A stretch of 64,000 nt of DNA from Solea solea (GCF_958295425.1 NC_081151.1:9293330-9357329); one strand, 5' to 3'; positions 26,301 to 51,650 are shown, counted from the first letter of the stretch. Notes: generated by a model not told the origin, from the sequence alone. Translations and numbers: made by a program.

Positions 26301-26822
26301 TGGTTCACGCCGCGTCTCAAGGGACTATGACAGGGGCTACGACAGAGGCTATGACAGAGGTTATGATCGCGACTACGATCGCTATGACGACCGAGAGTAC
26401 AGATCGTACAGGTGGGTGCTTTCCGGCTCTTTAATCACAGTATTTTACTCAGCATTTTTATGCTATAATAATAATAATAAAATGAGTATGCCATTTACAT
26501 TCTACTACAATATGTTTGATTAATCTTTATGAATTCACCTATACCTGTCAGAGTTTGCAGGCTCGAACTAATGAAAGGATTCAGTCGTTGTATTCATGTG
26601 ACAATTTGTTTTTGTGTGCAGACGCAGATCTCCGTCTCCTTACTACAGCAGGGGCTATCGCTCTAGATCGCGATCACGATCCTACTCGCCGCGTATGTTT
26701 TTCTAATATTTGGCTAAAGACATCAGTACAAGTTGGCTATTTAAATAACTTTCTCATACTTGTGTTTGATTTATTCAATATATTCACATTATTCTTTCTC
26801 ACTCTTTATAGGTCACTACTGA
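23321..26822 (+). CDS. tra2b: Transformer-2 SR-like splicing regulator
   Basis: Nuclear RNA-binding protein that binds GAA-rich exonic enhancers and promotes exon inclusion. Exons: 23321-23353, 24857-24990, 25089-25248, 25587-25775, 26020-26135, 26235-26411, 26622-26692, 26812-26822. The start [11 protein letters not shown] is followed by an RS domain (exons 2-3), one RRM with RNP2 [10 protein letters not shown] and RNP1 RGFAFVYF, the conserved linker [13 protein letters not shown], a glycine run, YDRGY repeats and a second RS tail ending SYSPRHY. A few residues (SNRRRH, PDPNTC, KRAHTP) look like TRA2A, while [16 protein letters not shown] looks like TRA2B. Adjacency to senp2, as in human 3q27, favours tra2b. 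Exon 2 could start further upstream at 24,824 in frame, but GACTC at 24,857 gives the better family match. Confidence 0.9.
23735..24061. mobile_element. hAT-like MITE in tra2b intron 1
   Basis: The left end CAGGGCTGCAACTAA and right end GTTGCAGCTCTC form inverted termini, with ATCGATTA-type motifs (TCGATTAAG, AATCGATC) near both ends, a pattern common in fish MITEs. The target duplication is weak. There is no coding potential. It ends about 125 bp before the poison exon. Relatives are at 33,929-34,278 and, as decayed pieces, near 15,300-15,600 and 32,260-32,400. Confidence 0.65.
24188..24459 (+). promoter_or_regulatory. tra2b: tra2b poison exon (autoregulatory, nonsense-inducing)
   Basis: A 272-nt purine-rich block in intron 1 is flanked by a T-rich acceptor ending TTAAG (24,187) and a GTATGAG donor (24,460). 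If spliced after exon 1 it adds 28 codons and then a TAA, well before the last junction, so the mRNA would be open to nonsense-mediated decay. It contains many GAA-type motifs (GGAAGAGGAGG, AAAGAAGAAAG, ATGAAG), the sequences Tra2 proteins bind. Mammalian TRA2B has an equivalent, highly conserved exon 2 of similar size through which the protein limits its own level. The role here is inferred from position, size, composition and the stop. Confidence 0.8.
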
Positions 26823-27280
26823 GCAGCATGAGAAGACTCAGTGATGGATCCAGTGTTATTGTTTGGTTGCTTATTCTATTTTCTTCTTCGTCTTCTTTTC
26901 ATTTTTTGACCAGATTGTTTATATGATTGAATGCAGGATTTGTTTTTGTTTAAATTTCAAATCATTTGTCCTGAAATGGAGTCTGTTGGGAAATGGGCAC
27001 ATCAAAGTGGCTCATGTTCTGATTTAGAGAAGAATCTCTTGTGGTGTTAATTAGACGAGGATCCGGCTTGTTTGGGTTTGGCTCCACAGACTTTTTTTTT
27101 TTCCATTGGAAGGATTTTCTGTGGACGTTTGTGTTGCAGTTTCTGATTTTGCCGTTTTCTTAACAGAGGAAACAATAGTTTGATATAGGATATATGACAG
27201 TTTTTTTTTTATTTTGTCTTAAAAGTACTTTTTTTGGGGGTTGTATATAAGCAATAAAAGATTATTGTGTTTATATGCTA
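26823..27280 (+). terminator. tra2b: tra2b 3' UTR and poly(A) signal
   Basis: A T-rich untranslated region follows the TGA at 26820-26822. AATAAA at 27253-27258 is the likely poly(A) signal. About 600 bp of non-coding DNA then separates this end from the convergent end of tmem30c near 27,860. Confidence 0.7.
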
Positions 27281-27859
27281 TCATGTGATGTTGCTCTGCA
27301 CATTGCTCTATTGTTTTTGAAGCACTACTGTTACATGTGTTGTAATATTCCAGTGACGGAAATTAAAATATTACAGCCATGATTTCATGCATGTGACATC
27401 ATTAGGGTATGAGCATATGACAGTACGAGTTTTATTATTTGACATTACGTTTAGGGTGAAACTTACTTTGGTAAGAACCTGTGACCTTGTATATTGACTT
27501 ATTGTATATAAAATCCTTCCTAACTAATACATAGGTTTAATCTGTCCGTACATGTGTATGTTTAACAGCTTTTTTCTCAGTTAATGGCGTTTATCAGACC
27601 AACATTTTCAAATGTTTCTGCCAAAGTAAGTGCAAATGTCACAGATTCTTAATAACAATACAAATTTGTAATACTTGGCTATGCTTAATATTTAAATTAA
27701 AAAAGCAGAGGGTAATAATGCTGGACCCTCTAGCTTTTTTGGGAAGGTCAAATGTAGTTTCATCTTTGGTTAAAACCATTTCTGAAATCAATGAAGTGTT
27801 TTAAGGGCTATCATTTCGAATTGAAGCATGGTACATCTAATGAGACGAAGGGCATGACA

Positions 27860-28566
27860 TACTGGTACTGAAGACATTTTATTCAATAAATAAAAAGCAC
27901 ATGGACAGTAAAAACACCAAATTTCAACAAAGATGGCAATCAAAACCGAGCATACACAGGAACAAGAAGAGAGTGAGAAGAGCCCGTGTGCGCCATATCC
28001 ATCCCTGAGATACCATATTACAAGTTACATGACGCAGCCCTCACCTGTACAGTAAAATGAAACTACTTCTCCGGTAATAAATAGCTTCAAAATCATTAAT
28101 TGAACTAAAATGAGGCAGGCAGTATTTCATCATGTGACGATGAAAAAAAAACAAGTCTGAAAAAAACATGAGCAGTACGAGCCTTCCTTGACTTCCTAAA
28201 AACACCCTGCTTACACAAACTCTGCTGCTCTAACTTGAAAACACATTTAATAATTTACAAAGGAGCACATGTACAGACTGGTGTCAATTATCAGCACAGC
28301 AATTCTGCTTTCACCCTCCTAATGTCATATAAGAAGATGAATGGAGGCTTTACGATTAAAGAAATTAGAAAGTATATATCTTACAATGTGATTTGGCATG
28401 CATATGTAACAAATCTGAGACACCAGCAAGAGGCCATTTGTAAATGTGGAAAGCCAGTTCCTCGATTGCAGTCAATGGTAAAAATTCAAGTCTTGCCTCG
28501 CAAAATAACATCAGGATTCTTCTACGTACGTGATCTCAGTCCACGAGTAAAAACAAGGCAACGTGA
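27860..28566 (-). terminator. tmem30c: tmem30c 3' UTR and poly(A) signal
   Basis: The minus strand carries AATAAA at 27883-27878, about 685 bases past the TGA stop at 28569-28567. The region between has no convincing coding frame, so it is taken as 3' UTR. Confidence 0.55.
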
Positions 28567-31500
28567 TCACTCTTCCGCAGGGAACTTAAACTTAGCGTAG
28601 ACGATGAGCATGACGATGGACATGACGACACACATTGAACCAATCACGAGATAGGCGATGCCCAGGAACTCGTTCTTGCCACCCATCCAGGACACGTTGC
28701 TGAAAACCACCTTCTTTCTGCCATCGAAGCTCAACACAGGATAGTCTGAGGGGCAACGTGTTAGGGATACGCACGCAAACAAAAATGGAAATACAGAGAA
28801 TTCTAGAAAAGAGGAATTGTGAGCTTCATGCCAGCAGGCTAACTGATGAACACTTCACACATACAACTTCAAATCAGCAGTTGTAAAACTTTCTTGAGTT
28901 CTCCAAATGCATTGGAGATGATGATGATGAATTAGTGACATCTAATGGTGAAACTGCACATTGTGACAAACTGAAGACTCCTCTGCTCGCCACTCCCCTT
29001 CCCAAAGCACGTCAGAGAGCCACGGTGGCCTTCACATTCTTCTTCATTTGCGTAGCAGGCTTTCTGTTTATCTGTTCGGGCTGCTGCAGGAACATGGCAG
29101 CGCACGATTCTTCCTTAAAATGCACGCAAACAGAATATCATGTTGCATTTAAAAGGAATAATACACCTTTACAAATAGACGTATGGGTAGCCTCCTAAAT
29201 GTTATACACTGGCCATTTAAGTGCAATAAACGATGACTTTAAAGCCTCACCCAGGTATATGCTGATCTGTCGTGCAAAATAATTTGTCTCTCATTTACTT
29301 GTTTTAGAAAATTTGCCTGTTCCCCTTTTTTTTCCTCCCCTCTTCTCCTGAGTCACTGTATTCCTTCTGCTCATATGAAAACAGAACCACACCCGACAAC
29401 AGGTCAAACAGGTTTGACTGAGCCACTGTGGTGTTAGGTGCCACACAACATGTGTCAGAGCTGTTTTCATTCAACCTTCCAAATGGAAGCCACGCTAAAA
29501 AAAAAAAAGGACACCGATGTTTGTGGATGATTTATCATCCTTTAAATGAGCTTCATTTATGTTCAGCATGTCCACTGATTCTGAACTCAATACTTGTTTT
29601 ACAACATGAACAACTGAATAAATGCATTGAATCCATAACACATTAAAAGGATACTGTAGGCAATTTCCAGAGAGTAGTTTCCAGCGGGCAGACCCTCTGC
29701 ATAATCACCCTCAGTGATTCGTCGGTACAGTTTACTGAAGTTGGGCAGCGCCGCCGTCCTCAACCACACCAGAAAGTCCTGGTTGATGAAGCCGTTGTTG
29801 GCGGGATCCGAAGGGTCCAACTCATACGCAGGCTTGGGCCAATTTAAGGGCTTCACAGTACCTGAGAGTCAAATAGAATTAATGCTAAATATACATTATA
29901 CAAAGTTCAATCCACTAAACGGAATGACATGTCTTTAATTAAACAGTTCGCACCATCAAATGCATTCTTCAGAGGTTTCACAGTGGGGTTCCTGTACTTG
30001 ATGTTGTAATCAGTCCACCACGCGATCCCTTTTCCGTCCAAGGGCACTAGCTTTTTCACCCCTTTGACAATCTGGTACAGCTTGAAGGTGTCTTTAATAC
30101 AACAAAACAAGAATAAGAATAATAAAAACTGCGCAGAAACTGAGGTCATTTGAAATGTTTTTAAGCACCATTGAACATGCTGTTTGCTACCGCTCCACAT
30201 GGTACAATGGGCTTGTTGTTGCCGTCATACTCATACGGAGCACAGTCGCTAGCTGGGTCCTTCAAGAGAGACGGAAAAGAAAATAATCTGCGATCAGTCT
30301 TTGTAATATTAGCTTCATGTCCTTCTAATGTACTGCAATGTCCACTGATAAAGACATGAGCCGCACCTTTGTGTTTGACTAAGGAGGCAACTTAACTCAC
30401 CAGAAATGCGTCCGTGTCTCCAGACAGTTGGTCGAGATCTTTCGACACACCGTACCTCCTGAAGTTTTGGAAGTAGTTGGACAAACCATAATAAAAGAAC
30501 ACGGGTCCCTGTGGAGGACAACGCACACATACTGAGTGAGAGGCAGGCGTACGTGTGGCTCACCTTTATTTAGGAACGTGTGCAATGACTGCGAGCAACC
30601 TTAAAGAGCGTGTCAATGTTGAAGTCCAACTTGCAGACGCAGTTCTTGACACTTTCATCAGAGCACTTGAAGCACGGGGAGTTCTTCTCGACGCCAGTGT
30701 AGTCCATCTGTGCGGGACAGAGTGACAAAGCTTATCGTTAATTATTGATCGCGACAACACCTAGCGCCATTGTCTGCGAGACACGTCGCACCTCGCCTCA
30801 CAAGTACTGTACGGCAGTCACTCTCAGAGGCCGGGTCAGCACACCACTGATGAGTTATACGAGATGTTTTTTTGGGGTCACCAAAACCTTTTTACTTAAG
30901 ATTTATTAAATAGCGCATGCATACAATGACATTTTGATTATTCTCTACAAAACAATTGAAATATGTTAAAAGGTAGTCAGAAATGTTATATTTTGCACAA
31001 CATTTTGTTTTATTTGGGTCTTCTTTAACTCGCGAAACAAGTCAGAACGTGTATTTAAGTGCAAAAAAATCATGTTTAGAAATGGCTTTTTAACGTTGGA
31101 CTCGACTAAAACGGGCAACGAGAAGCGACTGAATTATCATCTCATTTGGTTTATTTGTAGTCAAGGAGTTGCTGAAGGGGGTCAATGGCATCTGTGTGCA
31201 TGGAATCATTGTTAGCATGGTGTTAGCCTCTGTCAGAAAAACAACAACAAAAATGTCCCTTTTCTCCTTTGGTTTAATCAGATTTACTCAGATATAACAA
31301 TATATAACAGACACAATATCTCTGAGGTCCCTAGATGTCCTTAGACACCAAGAACATGCTTATGAACCGTAACATTGTGGAGCATTTACTTTGGGTATGT
31401 CGTTTAGGGCTAAACAGTGGGTCCCCATATAAACATTTAGAGAAACACTGCTTCAGTATAGTACAAAAAAAAAACCATGACACTAGCAATGTCATCCCAA

Positions 31501-31768
31501 ACCTGAAAACACTTCCACCGACTAAGGTTTATTTACTTCCTCTCCTTCTCTTATTTAGACGTGAAACATACAGTACCTCCAACATCTGGATGCTCCGTGA
31601 AGTGACAAAGAGAGCCACGCCGATGCCGATGAACGCCAGACCAATGAGGACAAAGCCCGGGATGATGATGCCAGCAGAGAGCATGGGCTGCCATGCCGGA
31701 AGCCTCTGCTGTGTGAAGGCGGTGTTGTCAGGCCGGTTCACTGACTCCGGCTGCTCTTCTTTCACCAT
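28567..31768 (-). CDS. tmem30c: CDC50/TMEM30 family P4-ATPase subunit
   Basis: Membrane glycoprotein that escorts P4-ATPase lipid flippases out of the ER and forms their second subunit. Exons on the minus strand: 31768-31577, 30707-30600, 30508-30401, 30259-30169, 30091-29954, 29861-29655, 28745-28567, giving 340 aa. The cytoplasmic start has the family motif [17 protein letters not shown], then transmembrane helix 1 ([20 protein letters not shown]). A cysteine-containing ectodomain follows with [34 protein letters not shown] and [17 protein letters not shown], and sequons NYS and NVS. Helix 2 is near the C-terminus. The multi-exon structure excludes TMEM30[11 protein letters not shown] and overall length favour the 30C type over 30A, but the paralogue call is less certain than the family. 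A 5' UTR exon portion begins at 31,790. Confidence 0.9.
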
Positions 31769-32847
31769 TGTATGTATGTATCTTCGTTTTCTGTTGGATA
31801 GAAGGGAGAGATCCACTCACTAAATACTGTACAACTGTGATACAAGCTGTGGCAAACATGTGAAACACTCCCTGGCCTTTCATACTCCAACCTAAAAATA
31901 GATAATGTTGGTAACACTGTTACCAACATTATGGCTTCATGTACGAGTAATTACTCGTATACATATGTACATATACATACATATCTATACATAATACTAA
32001 ATTCATAATCTGTATTATACATTTAGTTTTTAAAACTGTGAAATACGTCAATAATATGTAATAATGACACAGCACTTTTCCACAGTAAACGGTGCTTATT
32101 TTAGATTATTATAAATATCTCGATTACCATATTTTCTCTTATACTTTTATATTTCTGTTAAGGCTGGGCAATATTTCAATGGCAATACATATCACACGAT
32201 AATTTTCCTCGGTATCATTATAACAAAGGCTCAGTATGAATTGATGGGGACATGTTCTACTTCCTTTGCTCCATGTAACAAAGAAATCATATGGGGTTGT
32301 GGACGAAACAAGACGTTTGTAAACACCAAACACCAATCAACGTTTCCCAACTAGTTCTATAATTTTTTTAAAAGCATCGAGAAACAAAATCGACCAAAAA
32401 AGACTCACCTGCAGCTCAATTATACACTGTACAAACACATAACTGCTACGAAATTGCTGTAAATGTTCTGTTTAAAACCAGAATCGTAATAATTTCCTGC
32501 TCAGTGTGGGGCGGGAAGTAAAATCTCATTTTAAAAACAGCGTGTATCGGTACTACAATCACGGTACCGGTGTCTATTTACATGTGAATGGTGCTCAACC
32601 ACAGCTCTGACACATTCAGAGTTTACCAATTTTGGTGAAACACACAATGTTTATTTTTCAAACAGAGCACTCTTAAAACGTCTTCATCTAACTGTGGCCT
32701 AACTACCAGCAACACCCAGATTAGCCAAGAGCACAACACGGATCAGAGATTAAAGTGACTTCCCCACTTTTAAACAAGCTGCTTCCTCGTTTGTTTGTTT
32801 GTTTGTTTAAAAAAAATACAATAAATCAGGATTTAAAAGTTACTTAC

Positions 32848-33465
32848 ACACAGTCAGCACGAACATGGAAGAATAAAACAAAGGCGTCGTAAACAAAACT
32901 TCGGCTCTGCTTCCCTGTCTAAGAGAGACGCGACAGAGCAGATCTCACCTTTACCTGAGTCCACCCCCACCTTTACAAGTGACGTCACTGTGTATGCACG
33001 CACCTGATCTGAGATCAGTCCTGTCGTTTCATTCACTAACTGTAAACTGTCAGCCACGAGTGATTTTATATAATATCGATGTATATGATAGTGCAACACG
33101 TTTTATTGCTTATTTGGTTTCTTTATTACATGTTATATTTTTGGGCAACGGTCAAATAATTCCTTGTATGTGTCTACGTACGTGACGAATAAAGCTGATT
33201 CTGATTCTATTTAAAAAATATATATTTATACTATATAAAATAATTATCTGGTCCGGTTCCGTTCCCTATAGTCTACGAATACAAAACTATAGAAGAAGGC
33301 TGAATAGAAAACCCCGCCTTTTTAGAATTGACAATCGTTTTGACCAATCATTTCGCTTGCCTGATTTTGCGTCACTTTCAATCCACCAATCATTGACGAG
33401 TTCATTGAGCGGAGGGGAGCTGCTACTGAGCCGTCTTTGTGTTGACATCTGTGGGGGATTGAGAG
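32848..33465. promoter_or_regulatory. Divergent promoter region, tmem30c / kdm1a
   Basis: On the minus strand a GTAAGT donor at 32847-32842 marks the end of a probable tmem30c 5' UTR exon, which would splice to 31,790. On the plus strand CCAAT boxes at 33344-33348 and 33386-33390 precede a probable kdm1a non-coding first exon that ends at GAGAG|GTAATT (33,465). The two genes therefore diverge across about 600 bp. Exact start sites cannot be read from sequence. Confidence 0.5.
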
Positions 33466-33928
33466 GTAATTGTAATATTTTTTCACGATTTTATTCATGT
33501 TTGTTTTACCGCTTAAAACACCACGGTATGATGTTAACTAAGAATTCCAGAGCCCGCTATGGAAAACTGTTGAATTTGCAGGCGAAGCCGGCGTTTTTTC
33601 TCTCAGTTTGTCAGTACATGTCGCACCTGCCGCAGTGCCACTGTTGCTGTTAGCCACGATCCATTGTTAGCCGTATGAGCTAATGTAGCATGGTCTCGTG
33701 AGATACATTTGAAAGAAATGTGTAATAATTCGAGTCTTTCCGGACTGTGTTTGCATTGTAGCACATGCTACGACATGTTTTAAGTAGCGAGCTGTTGTTT
33801 TCGAATGCGCTACGTGCTCAACGCCTGCAAAATAATATGTTGTTAGCCAAAAGCTAACGGTGATAGCTATGGCATTTGGCTGCTAGCTCTGCTAGCTTGC
33901 AAGTTACAGCCCATAATTGTCTTGATGG

Positions 33929-34278
33929 TAGAGCTGCAAATAACGATTATTTTCATAAGCGATTCATTTGTCGATTATTTTCACGATTAATCGAGTAATC
34001 GTTTGTTCCATAAAATGTCCGAAAACGTTAAAAAAATGCTGATCGGTGGAACCTGGAAATGATGATGTTCTCAAATGTCTTGTTGTTGTCCACAAAGCAA
34101 AAGTATTCAGTTTTTAATTATTTCTTTGTAATATGGAGTAAAGAAACCAGAAAACGATCAGAAATTTGGTTTTAATCACGAAAAGAGTTTCAAACCGATT
34201 TATGGATTATCAAAATAGTTGAAGATTAATTAAGTAATCGATTAATAATTGATTAATTTTGTAATTGTTTCAGCTCTT
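33929..34278. mobile_element. hAT-like MITE with perfect target duplication
   Basis: A 350-bp element in kdm1a intron 1, starting TAGAGCTGCAAATAACG and ending AATTGTTTCAGCTCTT. It is flanked by a perfect 8-bp duplication CTTGATGG (33921-33928 and 34279-34286). The inside is rich in ATTAATCG-type motifs and has no coding frame. The TSD length places it in the hAT superfamily. Confidence 0.85.
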
Positions 34279-35536
34279 CTTGATGGTATAAAAAAAAAAT
34301 TACTATCAAAACACATTGTAGGATTCTGACTTAAATCCTTTTCTGCTTTCATACGTTTCATTTTTGGCTTACTATTGAAGCCTGTTTTGTGAAATTACCT
34401 CATGTGTGTTAGTGTGTCTGTTACTGGGTTTCTACAAATTGTTAATGTAAAAGGCCAACATTTATGTGAAGGTGGTTCTGTTCGTAACTGTATTTCTGGT
34501 TCTGTTTTCGTTTCTTAGTGTTTGAATGGATATTACCAGGTGCACGGAGAAATGGGTAAAACAAAGACAAGATTACTGTACCATGAAGCCTTCATTTCAC
34601 AAAACCATGACATTCATGCACTGTTAATGTTAAAGCCATCCAGTTGCACAGATGTGATATTTCATGGGCGATGCACCCTCAAAAGCAGGGTGTTCAATTA
34701 AATTTAAGATAGGTCCAGATGGAGAATTATCTCTAAATACAGAGGTCTGGAAGAGCTTAATGACTTAAGTGTTGTCATGATTATATTTCATCATGTGCAT
34801 CAACATATGTGAGCACCTGTCTGATGTGAAATAATATTCTAGTGATATTTCTTTCTAAATTTTCACATTGAATAATGAATTGTGTTTGTCTAGATTAATC
34901 CCAACTCTAGTTGAGTGTCAGAACACGCCATATGAAGTTTCTCACTTTTTTCTGGTTTATCAGTCTGTTCTTCCTCCCATCTCTGACTGTGTGTGTCTCA
35001 TTCACATAACATTAGTTTGAATGCTTATCGAAACTCACTGACGTGATCACCTGTGTCTTCACATTCAATTATACAGCATCTAATACTAGTTTAAATCTAG
35101 TGACGTAAAGGCTAGAAAAGCTACAGAAGTTGAGATACAATAGAACTTAGTAAGATATGTGATTGTTATGATTATGGAGGTTTTATATGTTAGCTATTTT
35201 GAAGAAATATGCCATACCAGTTTAATTTATATTCAGAAATTCCCCACATTGGAATAACAAAGGATAGACCCATTCCATTTTTGAATAGGTCAATCTTATC
35301 CCTTTTTTTTGTTGTTTTTGTTTTTCAGCACACAACCCTTACTTAATAATACGTATTCAATGTTTGTAAATATTTTATCAGTTGTACTGTCTGTTTTTTT
35401 TTTTTTTTTTAATATGAAATGTCAGCCATTTCACACACAATTATTCTAACTTGGGTTGCTCTATGTCTCATCTTTAAGTTTTTCATCCAATTCCTCTTTC
35501 CTGTTTGTTCAGGAGAGGCCTCCGACATCCTCCATA

Positions 35537-47794
<12,258 letters not shown>

Positions 47795-48605
47795 AAAAGT
47801 TTCCTGACAACTCAGGACTGTCAAACCAACTCTTAACAGTTTGTGTGTGGGGGGGGGGAGAAAAAAGTTGAAATTGAAACGTCTTGAAAGTCCAGGAACA
47901 ACTTTGCCTCTTTTGCCTTTTGATGAAATAAGTGACACTTGTAGAGTTTATTTTCCGGTTGTATGTATATGTATGTATAATTGAATTGAGAAACCTTATG
48001 GATTTGGATGTTCTCATTTACAGTCGACTCACATTGCAAAGACTGGACTTCAAATAGATCTGAATTTTATCTTTTACGTAAAAAAAATCCATCTTATATT
48101 TTATAAATGTGCGATTTACCCCAGTCTTAAAAGTGAAGCATGGTGTTATATGTGCTTTCAGAACCCAGTGTCTATTTATGTGCCCCACTCTGAACATTAA
48201 AGAACGGCTGGAAACTTCTTCACGCCTTGTTCACACAACTTAAAACTATGGACAAGGCGGAAGATTCAGTACCACTGTCTCAATCCACTACAACTGTGTT
48301 GCTCCTGTAAGTGAAAAGACATTTCCCTCTGTTGTTGTTGTTCCAGAGGCTTTGTCCTGGTTGTCTGAAGGCTGAAACCATAGCGAGAATTTAATTTCTA
48401 TCATCTAGGTTTGCAGAGTGTAGGGAAAATAGTTTGTATTGAACGTGTAAAAGACAGATAGGATGACCGATCTGTGAATGTTTGTGTTTTGTTTTTTTTG
48501 GCATAACAGTTTGAGTATTTTATTATGGCTGTCCGTGTCATCACATACTTTTGATATTGTCAACTTTTTTTGTTATTAAAAGAAGAGAAAATGCATCTAA
48601 AAATC
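47795..48605 (+). terminator. kdm1a: kdm1a 3' UTR and poly(A) signals
   Basis: Non-coding sequence follows the TGA at 47792-47794, including a G-run near 47,850. ATTAAA occurs at about 48,196 and at 48575-48580; the second, followed by a T-rich stretch, is the probable end of the transcript. Confidence 0.55.
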
Positions 48606-51360
48606 GGTGTTTTTTTTTTATTTTCAAAACACCAACACGCCCTGTGCTTCTACTGTATCATCTACATATCTGTTCTATAACTGATAGTTAATGCAAATAA
48701 TAAATTCACATGGCAGCAAAGAGGTTTGAAATGGTATAATCACAACAGTAACACAAATTACCTTCTCAGGCAGATAATAACAATAATTTTTGTTTATTTG
48801 TTGCTTTACGTAATAAATAAGAAGATAAATCAAACGCACAAAAGTTAAGATGAAATAAAATGGACAAGATCAACACAGTAGATGGACAACAGTGGCCGAA
48901 GACCACACTCCTTCCACTCTGTTACGTATCCTGTGTGCCTAATAAAGTGGCCAGTCAGCGTACATGTCCAAAAGTAACATGGCTGCTTCTGTTCTGACCC
49001 TGCAGTGACCTCTTCCTTCTTGCAGGTCTGGCTGCTTCCCAGGGTTTGTGGTACAGTGTGAGGGAGGTAGAAGAGGGTCCCTGGCAGCAGCTGCACTTAG
49101 TGGGGGATCTGATGAATGATGAGGGGGGAGATTAAAATGGTCGACCATGAGCTATGAGTTGTATTTCAGGGCTCCGTGCCCCTCTGTTTCCATGCACTCT
49201 CAAGCGTCACGGGCCTTGTTTTCCCCCAGAGCTGTGGTTATTATTATCGTGACCAAAAGGAGATGTTTGATGTAACAACAGTAATTTGAGCTGGGGTTTT
49301 GGACGGCACTACTCGGGTATTTTCACCTCCCTGGTAAACCGTGGTTTCAGAGCAGTGTGTAACTGTTGACTGGTGAGCTTATTTTTCATAATAGCCTCCA
49401 GCCCACATCAACTGATGACTTAGATAGAGAGGCAGACATAGAACATCGCACAGGAAGAGTTCAGAGTGTGATCACACACAGACAGCAGCAGCATGCCTGA
49501 GCACATTTAATGTGATTCATAGGTGTGGGGGTGGAATGTGCACCTTTGCAGGTACAAACACCTTCCACACGCCTTTATGTGTATTTTGGTAACCATTGAT
49601 GCAATAACGTTTTTAATAAATCCAGAATTTATGAGTTACTTTACGCAGATTTCTGATTGTCCCTGTAGTATTTGAACCATGCTGCCACCTTTATTTTGGA
49701 CAATGTGAATTAGTTCTCTTTAAGGCTGCAGGTTATTCACTCTCAATTCTTACATTGTCTTATAAAAGTACATGATCATGGATAGTGTCCTTGTGGGTTT
49801 ACGTCATTTTTCACATTTTTAAGGACATACAAGTCACATTGACAGTATTTTACATACAAATGAGGCTTGAAACTGAAACTGATCTTACAATATATATAAA
49901 TCCTTGTGCTTTTTTTTCCTGCTCACACCTTCATGGGTCATATCTGATTTGTGCCACATCGGAGGAAAAGATGAGAATTAGGTCATCTGCACCGTGCAGC
50001 ATAAACGCAGCCTAATAGACCTTTTGCTAAGCTGCCATTTTCACAGGTCACAGGTGTAGATAATCAAATAAACGACAGTAGCCTCCCCAGCTTCACTGTG
50101 TATGGTGGTTCACCGTTGCAGTCCTGAGTGCGAGGGATTAACAGAAGTGATTTTAACGCCATTGGACGCATAAGAGTCTTTCAAATTGTAAGTACCGGTA
50201 TTAAACATGTTTGATATTTTTACAATTTAACAGTGTGTGATTTTGTGTACTTAGTTTACTTTAGCCATGACTTCATCACAAGTTTTTTTTGTTTCTCAGC
50301 ACAAAACATCGCGCACACACAACAGCCATTAACTGACGCCTCCATGTCTGTTTATATTCTGACGTCACGTTAAATCACAGTTTCTGGAATCTGCGCCGCG
50401 AAACTACCATCCGGACCACTAAGGTCACCTGGGTCAAGTTTGCTCTGTGTCCCCAGAACCAGGACAAAACATGGAGAAGCTTTCATATCCCAAATATCTG
50501 GAACAGGCTCCCAGAAGAGTGTGTGCAGTCTGTGAAATCAATTAATTCCTTTGCCACGGTGTTTAGATAAAAAAATCAAAATATCATCACTACTGCACCC
50601 CAGCCCTAACTATTAAATGGCTAATATGTGTGTGTCCTACGTCTTGTATCGTCTAGTTTGTGCTTTATCAGGATTAAAACATTGAAAAGTTGCTTGTGTC
50701 TGTGGTCTCGGGTTTGAAGATCCTCAGTGTGCGGCAGGAGAGCCGTCGTGATCACTGTGCTTTTCCTGCTAAAACATGTCAAAATGGCTGCTGCTCAAAG
50801 GAGCCATTACTTATGATACTCTCCCAGTTGCAGGTGAAAGTTGGAATTTCCAAGTTCAGGGTTGGAAGTTTCACCTGGAACTGGAACACCGCCTCAGGCC
50901 CAGATTTCCAAGGATGGAGCGACCTCACAAACGCAGTCACAGGAGCCCAAGATGGCTGCCACTCACATCAGGAGTAAGCAAACACTCTTCTACTTTTACT
51001 TTTTCTGTCTTATATGTTTCACATTGAGTCATAACTGTTCTAGATTTATCTCTGGACATGCTGCTGTGATGTTTATTTGGAGCGTGTATTTGTGTATAAG
51101 TTGTTGACAAAAGCTTTCCTGTGAGTGTTTTTTAGTGTTTTTCATCTTCTTAAAGGAATACTTCACCAATTAGCATTTAGCTTTGTATTACTAGAATAGG
51201 GGTAGTATTTTTTTGAAAAACTGTGCTTCCCAACCTCTGGTTCCCCTGAGTTGAGAAATATCTTCCTTGTTTTCTTTGTTAAATGCCCACCAGTGACACT
51301 TGGTCCTGTTAGCGTAACTGTTAGCAAAGATGGCGGACACTGGTCCTGTCCCCCTACGAT

Positions 51361-51650
51361 AGGGTGACCATACGTCCGTATTTCCCGGGACATGTCCGTA
51401 TTTCACGTCCTGTCCCGGGTGTCCCGGGTTATTTTTAGAAAGTGAGGAAATGTCCTGGTTTTTAAAATTACCTTCTTTGGACCATTACATTTACATGCAC
51501 TAGGGCACTGCCCACGGCGCTGCGTGCGACTGGCCTAATCCCCGCCCCTATGCTGTCAGCCCTATTAATCAGAACGTAGACAACGTGACTGTCAGTCATA
51601 CGCAAGCAACATGCCGAAGCGCAAGTGCTCGTTTAGTGAAGGATGTTAAG
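51361..51650 (+). mobile_element. Truncated hAT transposon 5' end
   Basis: Begins with TAGGGTGACCATACGTCC, a terminal sequence typical of one group of hAT elements, and carries partial repeats of the motif ATGTCCGTATTTC. At 51611-51646 a reading frame gives MPKRKCSFSEGC and then a stop, resembling the start of hAT-type (ZBED-like) transposases. No further transposase or right terminus is visible, so this is a dead, truncated copy. Confidence 0.6.

Noticed and set aside
28235..28600. Plus-strand 121-codon frame within the tmem30c 3' region
   Set aside because: No family similarity, no splice context, and it overlaps the 3' UTR and final exon of tmem30c on the other strand.
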